Source: Syntrophomonas sp. UBA5288
GTDB taxonomy: Bacteria; Bacillota; Syntrophomonadia; Syntrophomonadales; Syntrophomonadaceae
Assembly (NCBI GenBank): GCA_002408445.1
Contig: DHSK01000129.1
Span: 1 to 29,783, forward strand
Direction of reading: 5' to 3'
Length of the DNA stretch: 29,783 nt
Shown here: piece by piece, positions 7,749 to 15,404 of the stretch
Position numbering within the stretch: position 1 is the first letter of the stretch
Layout: each line of letters begins with the position of its first letter
The notes under the pieces: model-generated
Databases searched by the model: none
Told to the model about the DNA's origin: nothing
Seen by the model: only the letters and a program-made list of their open reading frames with translations
Translations under genes and position numbers: made by a program

Positions 7749-8629
7749 CCAGAAAATTCGGGGACTTTACCGCCGTAGACAATTTAAACCTTAATGTAAA
7801 GGCGGGTGAAATATGTGGTTTCCTGGGTCCCAACGGAGCCGGCAAATCAACCGTTATCAGAATGCTCTGCGCTATTTTGGAACCCACCTCCGGCAGTGGT
7901 CAAGTACTGGGGTATGATCTCAAACGTGACCCGGAAAAGATTAAACAAAATATCGGTTATATGTCCCAGAAATTCAGCCTCTACCATGATCTTACCGTGG
8001 CGGAAAACCTGGATTTTTTTGCCGGAGCCTATGGCCTTGCCTCCCATATACGCAAACAACGGATAGAAGAAATGCTGGCCCTGGCTGATCTGGCCGGCCA
8101 GCAGTTCCGTATGATATCAGAGTTGAGCGTTGGTTTTAAACAGCGTCTGGCGCTGGGCTGTTCCCTGCTTTCATCGCCCTCGCTGGTGTTTTTGGATGAA
8201 CCGACCAGTGGGGTAAGTCCGACGGCCCGCAGAGAGTTTTTCAATATTATTCACAGTCTGGCCGCCAGAGGTACGACGGTAATCGTCAGCACCCACTTTA
8301 TGGATGAAGCCGAACGCTGTGACCGTATAGCTTTTATGTCCCGGGGCAGGCTCCTGGCCATGGATACCCCGGACCATTTAAAAACCGGTGTGATAAAAGG
8401 ATGTCTGTTGGAATTAGAAGTTCCCAACCCGATGGAACAAATAGACCAATTGACGAAGCTGGCCGGAGTTATGGAATGCAGTATTCATGGTTCAATGCTG
8501 CATGTCCTGTTGCAGGATGTTAAAGCAATTCCTGCCCTCGAAGCCGCTGCCGGTGGAAAAGCCCAGGTTATCACTCCCACCCTGGAAGACGTATTCCTGG
8601 CTCTGGCCAAAAACATGGAAAGCTGGTGA
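7718..8629 (+). CDS. ABC transporter ATP-binding protein, second of a pair (YbhF C-half-like)
   Basis: The 303-residue ATPase has Walker A GPNGAGKST (37-45), Walker B LVFLDE with E161, and an intact switch histidine H193 (STHFMDEAE). The signature is LSVGF (136-140), with valine in place of the first glycine, and the D-loop aspartate is serine (SGVSPTAR). These changes fall in the half that completes the ATP site of the first ATPase, whose own switch histidine is missing, so both defects meet in one composite site. The start overlaps the previous gene by 31 bp and has AAGGAGG upstream. The C-terminus TLEDVFLALAK again fits exporters of the ABC-2 class. ATP hydrolysis at the other site should drive export. 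Confidence 0.91.
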   Translation: MEDAVTAERLTRKFGDFTAVDNLNLNVKAGEICGFLGPNGAGKSTVIRMLCAILEPTSGSGQVLGYDLKRDPEKIKQNIGYMSQKFSLYHDLTVAENLDFFAGAYGLASHIRKQRIEEMLALADLAGQQFRMISELSVGFKQRLALGCSLLSSPSLVFLDEPTSGVSPTARREFFNIIHSLAARGTTVIVSTHFMDEAERCDRIAFMSRGRLLAMDTPDHLKTGVIKGCLLELEVPNPMEQIDQLTKLAGVMECSIHGSMLHVLLQDVKAIPALEAAAGGKAQVITPTLEDVFLALAKNMESW

Positions 8630-8639
8630 CAGATTAGCT

Positions 8640-9749
8640 ATGATAAGAATCCGCGCTATTTTAAAAAAAGAGTTCATCCAGATGCGCCGGGACCGTATGA
8701 CCCTGGCTCTGGTATTTGTAATGCCGCTGGTACAGCTGCTCCTGTTTGGCTATGCCATTCAGACCGAAGTAAAACATATACCGACGGTCGTTTTTGACCA
8801 GTCCCTGTCCCCGGAAAGCAGAGATTTGCTGCAAACCTTTTCGGCCTCAGGCTACTTCGACATTACCAAGGTCGAGAATAGTTATGACGGGATAAACCAA
8901 AGCATTGACAGCGGTACGGCCCGGGCCGGTATTATCATTCCGCCGGACTTTGACCGGGAGTTAAAACGGGGGCAATCCGCCCCGGTCCAGGTCATAGTCG
9001 ATGCCAGCGATAGTATGGTCTCCAATCAGGCCATTGCCATCGCCAATTCCATAGGACTGATAAAATCGCAGGAAATACTGGCTCGCCAAGTTAACCTGAC
9101 GGCAGCGCCCTATGATATAAGAGTGCGCCCCTGGTATAACCCTGACGGTATTACGGCCTATTATATGGTCCCTGCCATTCTGGGCATTATCGTTACTATG
9201 ACTATGGTAATTATCACCTCCATGGCCATTGTCCGGGAAAGAGAACTGGGTACTCTGGAACAATTGATGGTGACCCCCATTAAATCGTACGAACTTATGC
9301 TGGGAAAGATTATCCCTTATATAGTTCTGGGCTATATACAAATAACCGTCGCCCTTCTGGTAGGGGTATTTGTTTTTCATGTTCCCATACGAGGCAGTTT
9401 GCTGCAGCTTTACCTGTTAACTCTTTTCTTTATAACCGCCTCACTTGGTCTTGGACTTATGATTTCCAATATTGCGCGTAATCAGATGCAGGCCATCCAG
9501 ATGTCATTTTTCGTCATGCTGCCGAGCATTCTCCTGTCCGGCTTCATGTTTCCCCGCCTGGCCATGCCTGATTTCATTTACTATTTAAGCTATATCATCC
9601 CTCTGACCTATTATCTGGATATAATCCGCGGCATTATCTTAAAAGGTATAGGATTTCAATACCTGATCGGACAGGTCAGCGCCCTTTTTATATTTTCTTT
9701 GCTAATGCTTACGGTCAGTACCCTGAAATTCAAAAAGAAAATCGCATAG
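8640..9749 (+). CDS. ABC-2 type transport permease (YbhS/YbhR-like)
   Basis: This 369-residue integral membrane protein has TM1 at about residues 22-42. A large extracytoplasmic loop (about 43-175) contains VVFDQSLSPESRDLLQTF. A cluster of five hydrophobic helices fills the C-terminal half, with the conserved linker MAIVRERELGTLEQLMVTPIK characteristic of ABC-2 permeases. The start at 8640 lies 10 bp after the second ATPase and yields the typical N-terminus MIRIRAILKKEFIQMRRDR; the longer in-frame ORF would run far into the ATPase gene. E. coli has two permease genes at this position and here there is only one, so a permease homodimer with an ATPase heterodimer is inferred. Confidence 0.92.
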   Translation: MIRIRAILKKEFIQMRRDRMTLALVFVMPLVQLLLFGYAIQTEVKHIPTVVFDQSLSPESRDLLQTFSASGYFDITKVENSYDGINQSIDSGTARAGIIIPPDFDRELKRGQSAPVQVIVDASDSMVSNQAIAIANSIGLIKSQEILARQVNLTAAPYDIRVRPWYNPDGITAYYMVPAILGIIVTMTMVIITSMAIVRERELGTLEQLMVTPIKSYELMLGKIIPYIVLGYIQITVALLVGVFVFHVPIRGSLLQLYLLTLFFITASLGLGLMISNIARNQMQAIQMSFFVMLPSILLSGFMFPRLAMPDFIYYLSYIIPLTYYLDIIRGIILKGIGFQYLIGQVSALFIFSLLMLTVSTLKFKKKIA

Positions 9750-9762
9750 TATGGAGGAAGTT

Positions 9763-10314
9763 ATGAATGTAGAAGAACGCATTCTTAATGCATGCCGTGA
9801 ATTGGCCCGGGAAAAAGGTTTTTACCGCATGAATATGGATGAGCTGGCTGCCCGGGCCGGAGTGAGTAAAAGAACATTGTATCGGTATTTCCGCAGCAAG
9901 GAAGAAATTATCGAAGCCACTATAGATAGATTCCTGGCTGAAATGGCCGTGACGGTCAATCATCTGGCTGAGGCAGAGCATGATTCAGAAATTTTTCTGC
10001 AAACCGTTTTCGACCAACTTTTTAAGGCCGGCCAATTTATTATAAATCCATTCACCCTGGATGACTTGAGAGTCCACTATCCTCATTTATGGAATAAAAT
10101 TGATTCCTTCAGGATGGAAAGGATACAGCTTATTGTACAACACTGGTTGACCCAATCGGATAAGCATACCGGCATAGACCCCCGCATAGTAACGGCTGCA
10201 ACGATAGCCTGCATTCAGGCTATCCTTAACCCTGCCTTTATTATTAATAACGGACTTACTTTCGAATCTACAGCCCGGCAGTTAAGTCGTTTACTCACTG
10301 CCGCCTTAAAGTAG
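9763..10314 (+). CDS. TetR-family transcriptional regulator of the export operon
   Basis: The 183-residue protein has an N-terminal TetR DNA-binding domain with the helix-turn-helix MDELAARAGVSKRTLYRYFRS at about 25-45. A helical ligand-binding and dimer domain follows. The ATG at 9763 has GGAGG 5 bp upstream; an in-frame ATG at 9751 overlaps that site and is rejected. It is the last gene of the operon, 13 bp after the permease. In E. coli the TetR regulator CecR (YbiH) is linked to ybhGFSR in a similar way. It probably binds the palindrome at 5751-5786 and is released by an exported compound (inference). Confidence 0.9.
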   Translation: MNVEERILNACRELAREKGFYRMNMDELAARAGVSKRTLYRYFRSKEEIIEATIDRFLAEMAVTVNHLAEAEHDSEIFLQTVFDQLFKAGQFIINPFTLDDLRVHYPHLWNKIDSFRMERIQLIVQHWLTQSDKHTGIDPRIVTAATIACIQAILNPAFIINNGLTFESTARQLSRLLTAALK

Positions 10315-10347
10315 TACAATAGCCTCGGAACACCTGCCGGTTATTTT

Positions 10348-10375
10348 TAATGTTTTTCACTATTTATGCCGATAA
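10348..10375 (+). promoter_or_regulatory. Possible sigma-D (sigma-28) promoter before the c-di-GMP genes
   Basis: GCCGATAA (10368-10375) matches the sigma-D -10 consensus GCCGATAT in 7 of 8 bases. TAAT (10348-10351) is one base off the TAAA -35 at a 16-bp spacing. Control by the motility/flagellar sigma factor would fit cyclic-di-GMP enzymes. It is a motif match only. Confidence 0.35.
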
Positions 10376-10409
10376 ATAAAAAGAACTATACTCTCAAAGG
10401 TGGATTTTA

Positions 10410-11516
10410 ATGCGCAAAATATCACTGGACTATGCCCACGAAGGTTTATTTCTGGGCAGAAGCATTATTGACAGCGAAGGTCATATCCTGCTAAGGGCGG
10501 GGGTGGAACTGGATGAATACTACATCGACCGCCTGCTGGATCTGGGTATTCATTACATCTATATTCAGGACGAAATTTTTGGCGAAACAGATGAAATAGA
10601 GGATATTATTTCGGAAGAAACACGCATCACTACGGTTAAGATGGTCAAAAAAACTTTCAACCATCTGCAGCAGGACCGCAAAATCAATACTGCCGCCCTG
10701 CGCAAGATAGTTAACAATATGCTGGATGAAATCCTTGATAACAGTAATGTGCTGTTAGGCATTACCGATATATCTTCTCTTAATGATTACATTTTCCATC
10801 ATTCGGTGAGTGTTTGTACCCTGTCCATAATGACCGGCATAACTTTGGGCTATGATGATACCCACCTGCTTGAACTGGGCATAGGTGCATTATTACATGA
10901 TATCGGCAAATCCAAGATCGACCCGGAGATAATTAAACGGGAAGGTAACTTGAATGAAGAAGAATTTGCCCTTCTTTCCAAACATCCACAACTTGGTTTC
11001 GATATAATGCGCAACAGCATTGACCTGTCCCTGCTCTCGGCCCATATAGCTTACCAGCATCACGAACGTTGGGATGGACGGGGCTATCCCCGTGGACTGA
11101 GCGGAAATAATATACATGAATATGCCCGTATTGTCGCGGTAGCCAATATATATGATGAGCTTATGGCGGAGCGGCCCAATCGCCCTCCTTTTGAAGTTAA
11201 TCAAGCCATAAATTTGATAAAACGCATGTCCGATATATATTTTGAACCCCGCATCGTTAAAGCCATGATTTCCAATATCGCCACCTACCCGGTGGGCAGT
11301 ATTGTACAGCTAAATACAGGCGATATAGGTATCGTGACCCATCTTAACAATGATGCTCCGCATCGACCGATAATACGAATCGTATTTGATGCCGACCAGC
11401 GAAGACTCCAACACCCTCACGAGATAGACCTCTCCAAAATGACGACCGTAATACCGTCTCAAATAATGAGTGAACGTGATCTAAATAAACTATTGCCTCT
11501 GAAAATGGTGGAATAG
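10410..11516 (+). CDS. HD-GYP domain protein, predicted cyclic-di-GMP phosphodiesterase
   Basis: The 368-residue protein has an N-terminal domain of about 110 residues resembling the region that precedes many HD-GYP domains (SLDYAHEGLFLGRSIIDSEG). The HD-GYP domain has HH (about 129), the HD pair in ALLHDIGK (about 163), and the signature HHERWDGRGYPRGL (about 217), with the distal aspartate in VANIYDEL. All metal ligands and the GYP loop are present, so hydrolysis of cyclic-di-GMP is expected. The C-terminal about 90 residues form a beta-rich tail with PVGSIVQLNTGDIGIVTHLN. AGGTGG precedes the start. A GGDEF diguanylate cyclase follows after 12 bp, giving an operon that both makes and breaks the same messenger. 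Confidence 0.9.
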   Translation: MRKISLDYAHEGLFLGRSIIDSEGHILLRAGVELDEYYIDRLLDLGIHYIYIQDEIFGETDEIEDIISEETRITTVKMVKKTFNHLQQDRKINTAALRKIVNNMLDEILDNSNVLLGITDISSLNDYIFHHSVSVCTLSIMTGITLGYDDTHLLELGIGALLHDIGKSKIDPEIIKREGNLNEEEFALLSKHPQLGFDIMRNSIDLSLLSAHIAYQHHERWDGRGYPRGLSGNNIHEYARIVAVANIYDELMAERPNRPPFEVNQAINLIKRMSDIYFEPRIVKAMISNIATYPVGSIVQLNTGDIGIVTHLNNDAPHRPIIRIVFDADQRRLQHPHEIDLSKMTTVIPSQIMSERDLNKLLPLKMVE

Positions 11517-11528
11517 GAATAATGAGAT

Positions 11529-12878
11529 ATGGGGAAAAAATCTGATAATGAAAATATTTTTAATAATATGAATCTGCCCAATCATTTCCAGGATATTACT
11601 TCCTTATACTTTTTAACCGCCTTTAAGTTGGTATCCTATGCCTGTGATCCAAATTTCGAGCTTTTGTATTGTCAAGGGGCGTTTAAAGAGATTACCGGGT
11701 ATGATGAACAGGATTTTTTAAATGGCCTGATTGGTTGGGAACAATTGATCCACCCGGAGGATCTGGTCCATTTTCAAAATGTGCGGCAAGATTTGTTAAA
11801 AGGCAAGATCGAATCCTATCGCATGGAATATCGTATAATTTCCGGCAACGGTAAGGTTAATTGGATTAACGATATGTGCATTGTAGCTAAAGGTACAGAT
11901 AACCACATTAAAACGATCCAAGGTTTTTTAATGGATGTTACGCGCCGCAAACTGGCAGAAGAACAATCGCTGGAAAGAGAAGCGCATTTGAACAGTATTC
12001 TCAACTCGGTACAGGATGTGATCTGGTCAGTTACCCCGGATACTTTCGAGTTATTATATATTAACCCGGCGGCCGAAACAGTCTATGACTGCCGGTTAAG
12101 TGACTTTTACCGGAAACCGGATGATGAAAGCGCAACCAATCCCCTGCATCTTGAGTTACTGCTGGAAAACTTCTCGGCCCTTTTGCAACGCGGGTGGTTC
12201 GAAACCGAATTCTGCCTTAATCTGCCGGAGGGAAAAAAACGCTGGCTCCATCGCAGAGCCCATTTTGCCCGGGATACCCACGGAATAGTAGCCCGCATAG
12301 ACGGTATAGATACCGATATCACCAGCCGCAAAAAAGCGGAAGACACCCTTAAATATTTAAGCTCCCACGACGCCCTTACCGGATTGGGAAACCGTCGTTC
12401 CTTTGAGGAAGAACTGCAACAAATAAACAAGCGCAATTCGGTGGGGGTGGGCCTTATTATTTGCGATATAGACGGTCTTAAAACCGTTAACGATAAATTA
12501 GGACATACCATGGGGGATCACCTGTTAACCGAATGTGCCGGATTACTTTACGGCTGTTTGGGTGAGAAAGCCAATATTTCACGTATCGGCGGTGATGAAT
12601 TCACCATCCTGCTGGAAAGCTGTACGGAAGCAGAGCTGGCCAATTCCGCTGAGAACATAAGAATTGCCATCCGTAATTATAACCATAAACGTCCCCCTCT
12701 CCCCCTCAGCATGTCAATTGGACATGCCCTGAAATCCCGGTCGGAAATGAATATGGATGAAGCCTTTCGTCTGGCTGATAATCTGATGTATAAGGAAAAG
12801 GAAATCAACCACCAGCATATCGAAGAAATGCTGGCCCAATCCCTGGATTACAGTCTTAAGTTCGATAATGATCTATAG
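11529..12878 (+). CDS. PAS-PAS-GGDEF diguanylate cyclase
   Basis: The 449-residue protein has no membrane segment and is probably cytoplasmic. PAS1 is at about 36-145 and ends in the PAC motif GFLMDVTRRK. PAS2 is at about 150-270 and ends in IDTDITSRKKAED. The GGDEF domain is at about 275-430 with SSHDALTGLGNRRSF, the metal/GTP region ICDIDGLKTVNDKLGH, and an intact catalytic GGDEF at about 355. The product-inhibition RxxD motif normally five residues before GGDEF is absent (EKANIS there), so feedback inhibition at that site is not expected. The ribosome binding site is weak (AGGAAT), so translation may be coupled to the upstream HD-GYP gene. The PAS ligand is unknown. Confidence 0.92.
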   Translation: MGKKSDNENIFNNMNLPNHFQDITSLYFLTAFKLVSYACDPNFELLYCQGAFKEITGYDEQDFLNGLIGWEQLIHPEDLVHFQNVRQDLLKGKIESYRMEYRIISGNGKVNWINDMCIVAKGTDNHIKTIQGFLMDVTRRKLAEEQSLEREAHLNSILNSVQDVIWSVTPDTFELLYINPAAETVYDCRLSDFYRKPDDESATNPLHLELLLENFSALLQRGWFETEFCLNLPEGKKRWLHRRAHFARDTHGIVARIDGIDTDITSRKKAEDTLKYLSSHDALTGLGNRRSFEEELQQINKRNSVGVGLIICDIDGLKTVNDKLGHTMGDHLLTECAGLLYGCLGEKANISRIGGDEFTILLESCTEAELANSAENIRIAIRNYNHKRPPLPLSMSIGHALKSRSEMNMDEAFRLADNLMYKEKEINHQHIEEMLAQSLDYSLKFDNDL

Positions 12879-12918
12879 TTTTAATCTATTGGGTTTTATA
12901 ACCATATGACAGGCAATA

Positions 12919-12927
12919 TGTTATACT
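12919..12927 (+). promoter_or_regulatory. Extended -10 promoter candidate for the sulfite-reductase-like operon
   Basis: TGT followed by TATACT (12922-12927) is an extended -10 element 32 bp before the sulfite-reductase start. There is no good -35. An imperfect inverted repeat (ATAACCATAT with ATATGTTAT, about 12897-12925) overlaps it and could bind a regulator. Confidence 0.4.
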
Positions 12928-12958
12928 GATTTTGAACATTAATATAGGAGGGAAATAT

Positions 12959-13669
12959 ATGGGAACAGCAATTTTCAAACAAATAAACGGACTTAATGCC
13001 ATAGTCGCAGCATCGGAATGCGGCATCTTAACCCCTGAGCAAATGCAAGGGCTTAGTCATCTGGTCCAAAAATATGATGTCCAGGCATTAAAGATGTCCA
13101 CCCGGCAAACCATGGTATTATTAGTCTCTGAAGCCTCTACTGCAGACATAGTCAAAGAACTGGAGAATTACGATTTCCATATTGCACCTTTCAATAATAC
13201 CGTCCGAAACGTTAAAGCCTGCTGCGGCAGTACGGATTTCTGTCCCCGCGCACTGGGTAACGCGCTGGGATTAGGCATCGAAATACAAAATAAATATATG
13301 GGAAAAGAAGTACCCCATGATTTTAAGATTGCCACTGCCGGTTGTACCCGGGGATGCACTGATCCCCTGTGTGCGGATTTTGGAGTCATTTGCCATGACA
13401 ACTCCACTTTCGATATCTACATAGGAGGCAAAGGCGCCGGTAAGAAGCCGGTTCATGGGCGACTATTAATAAGCCGGGCCAGCCATGATGATGTTTTTAC
13501 TACCCTTGACTTTGTACTGGAAAACTATCGTACACTGGCTCAGGGGAAAGAACGTCTGCATAAAACTATTGCCCGGACCGGGTTAGAACCTTTTTTACCT
13601 TCAGCCATCAAGCCCAATGAAGCAGCCGCTGCGGTGGATACTGCTTTTCTGGACATGCTGAATTCTTAA
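12959..13669 (+). CDS. Small single-subunit sulfite/nitrite reductase-like siroheme 4Fe-4S protein
   Basis: The 236-residue protein has one ferredoxin-like half-domain (about 5-75, with LKMSTRQTMVLL) and one siroheme/4Fe-4S domain. The cluster motif is C89-x5-C95 followed by C129-x3-C133, the SiR/NiR signature. Further cysteines C88 and C138 are nearby. Usual reductases have two fused half-domains; this length instead fits the low-spin assimilatory-type sulfite reductase of Desulfovibrio (about 24 kDa) and related small clostridial proteins. It may reduce sulfite to sulfide, but the substrate is not proven. AGGAGG lies 7 bp before the ATG at 12959; the in-frame ATG at 12932 lacks a site. It heads an operon with a cysteine-rich protein and a tandem HD-GYP protein. 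Confidence 0.86.
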   Translation: MGTAIFKQINGLNAIVAASECGILTPEQMQGLSHLVQKYDVQALKMSTRQTMVLLVSEASTADIVKELENYDFHIAPFNNTVRNVKACCGSTDFCPRALGNALGLGIEIQNKYMGKEVPHDFKIATAGCTRGCTDPLCADFGVICHDNSTFDIYIGGKGAGKKPVHGRLLISRASHDDVFTTLDFVLENYRTLAQGKERLHKTIARTGLEPFLPSAIKPNEAAAAVDTAFLDMLNS

Positions 13670-13684
13670 AAGGAGGTATATGAC

Positions 13685-14152
13685 ATGAGTTTGACCAGTT
13701 CTGATACTATACTGGATTTCACCCACTTAAGCCAATCTTTAAATGAAATCTGTTCCATCTGCGATCTGGAAGGAACCGCAGATTGTGTGAAAAGTAAATG
13801 TCTGAATGGTTTTTCGCGCATTGTTGTAGATTTTTATAAAGCCAAAGGCATTCTAAATATATCCGGAGCAGAAACACTTATTCCGAGCAGGGATTATAAA
13901 ACTTATGACAAGGACCTGCTTACCACGGCCATCGCTGACACCTGTAAGTTATGCCGGCAATGCCGGGACAATCACGCTGACAATTGTGTGATTTCACTGG
14001 TACGCAACAGCATGGAATATGCTTTTTGGGGAGAGAGTATTCCCTACCCCGGAAATATATTTGAATATCTCGATCTGGTTAGAGACAAAGATACCGAAGT
14101 AGCTCATTACATAATGGAGAACTATAGAAAAAAGGATAATTCTCCAAAATAA
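13685..14152 (+). CDS. Eight-cysteine protein of unknown function
   Basis: I do not recognise this 155-residue protein. It has exactly two four-cysteine groups: C23-x2-C26-x7-C34-x4-C39 and C87-x2-C90-x2-C93-x7-C101. The block C-x2-C-x7-C occurs in both (CSICDLEGTADC and CRQCRDNHADNC), suggesting an internal duplication. Two zinc sites or iron-sulfur clusters are plausible. There is no signal peptide or membrane segment. AGGAGG lies 8 bp before the start, 15 bp after the sulfite-reductase-like gene, and a tandem HD-GYP gene follows after 19 bp. An electron-transfer or assembly partner of the siroheme protein, or a redox sensor, are possibilities (inference). Confidence 0.8.
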   Translation: MSLTSSDTILDFTHLSQSLNEICSICDLEGTADCVKSKCLNGFSRIVVDFYKAKGILNISGAETLIPSRDYKTYDKDLLTTAIADTCKLCRQCRDNHADNCVISLVRNSMEYAFWGESIPYPGNIFEYLDLVRDKDTEVAHYIMENYRKKDNSPK

Positions 14153-14171
14153 ATTCAGGAGTTAAAAATCC

Positions 14172-15404
14172 ATGCAAGATAATACGTTTACATCACCGGT
14201 TGAAATAAATCTGGTAAGACTTTTATCCACCCTGTCAACCAGCCTTGATTTTTCCAACCACGGTATTCTGCGTCATCACCATCGAGTGGCTTTGATCTCG
14301 CTTGAAATAGGACGACAGGCTCATATGCCCACCGCAGAATTAGTGGAATTATTCAAGGCTGCCATTATCCATGACATTGGAGCGGTTACCTGGAAGGAGA
14401 AGCTAAGACTTTTCCAGTTTGACGTAGAATCGCCCTGGGATCACTGCCAGAAAGGGGCGGAATTGTTAGCTGGAATCCCCGATTTTAAAACCACTTCCGC
14501 CATTATAAAATATCATCATGACCACTGGTATGGAGATAACCCGTCCGGTTTGTCCAAGTCGGATATCCCCCTTGCCAGCCGTATCATTCATCTGGCTGAC
14601 CGGGTCGATGTACTGATAAAACCTGACCGTTTCATACTGGAACAACGGGATGATATCTTAAAAAAAATCAGGGCCATGGCGGGTACAATCTTTGACCCTG
14701 AGCTGGTCAATATGCTTAGACGCCGGGCTTCCAGGGATAGTTTCTGGCTGGACCTGACCTCCCCTTGGATCGAACAGCGCTTGCTCGACCTTCTTCCCCA
14801 TGCCGGAAATTATAGTTCACGCAACTTTTTAATTTTGGCTCGTCTGTTTGGACGCGTAGTTGACTCCAAGAGTCCATTCACCTACCGTCATTCCATTTAT
14901 GTCGGAAGTGTAGCCCGGGTGCTGGCTGAAGCAGCGCATCTGACGGCGGAAAATTGCTTTTTGATCGAGTCTGCCGCCCTCTTGCACGATATAGGCAAAC
15001 TCGCAGTTTCGGAAGAAATAATCGAAAAGCCGGGTAAATTAAATGAAACTGAGTTTATACAGGTGAGACAGCATGCTTATTATACCTACTGGTTGTTAAA
15101 ACAGGCCGTACCCGGCCTGCCCATTGCCAAATGGGCTGCCTGCCATCATGAAAAACTGGACGGTACCGGTTATCCATTCGGCTTAGGCAAGGAACAGCTG
15201 GATTGCGAATCAAGAATAATTGCCATAGCGGACTTATTTACGGCTCTGCGGGAAGATCGACCTTATCGCTCCGGCCTGGCCTGGCCTGAGATAGAGACCA
15301 TTATCCGCCGCCAGGCAATGTCCGGTACCATTGACCCGGATCTGACGTTACTGTTAATCCAAAACCGCCCCCGGCTGGATCAAATCTGGAATGAGATCGA
15401 TTAG
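14172..15404 (+). CDS. Tandem HD / HD-GYP protein
   Basis: The 410-residue protein has two HD domains in tandem. The first (about 25-175) keeps HHHR, IIHDIG, HHDHW and a late LADRVD aspartate, but its GYP loop is altered to YGDNPSGL. The second (about 225-400) is complete: YRHS, ALLHDIGK, and HHEKLDGTGYPFGL, then IAIADLFTAL. The C-terminal domain should hydrolyse cyclic-di-GMP; the first may be a sensory or altered-specificity domain. AGGAG precedes the start. It is the last gene of the sulfite-reductase-like operon, and its stop codon overlaps the stop of the convergent gene by three to four bases. No terminator is visible between them. Confidence 0.88.
   Translation: MQDNTFTSPVEINLVRLLSTLSTSLDFSNHGILRHHHRVALISLEIGRQAHMPTAELVELFKAAIIHDIGAVTWKEKLRLFQFDVESPWDHCQKGAELLAGIPDFKTTSAIIKYHHDHWYGDNPSGLSKSDIPLASRIIHLADRVDVLIKPDRFILEQRDDILKKIRAMAGTIFDPELVNMLRRRASRDSFWLDLTSPWIEQRLLDLLPHAGNYSSRNFLILARLFGRVVDSKSPFTYRHSIYVGSVARVLAEAAHLTAENCFLIESAALLHDIGKLAVSEEIIEKPGKLNETEFIQVRQHAYYTYWLLKQAVPGLPIAKWAACHHEKLDGTGYPFGLGKEQLDCESRIIAIADLFTALREDRPYRSGLAWPEIETIIRRQAMSGTIDPDLTLLLIQNRPRLDQIWNEID

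Noticed and set aside
8487..8639. Longer permease N-terminus overlapping the ATPase gene
   Set aside because: It would add 51 residues without membrane or family character inside the ATPase coding region; the start at 8640 gives the standard N-terminus.
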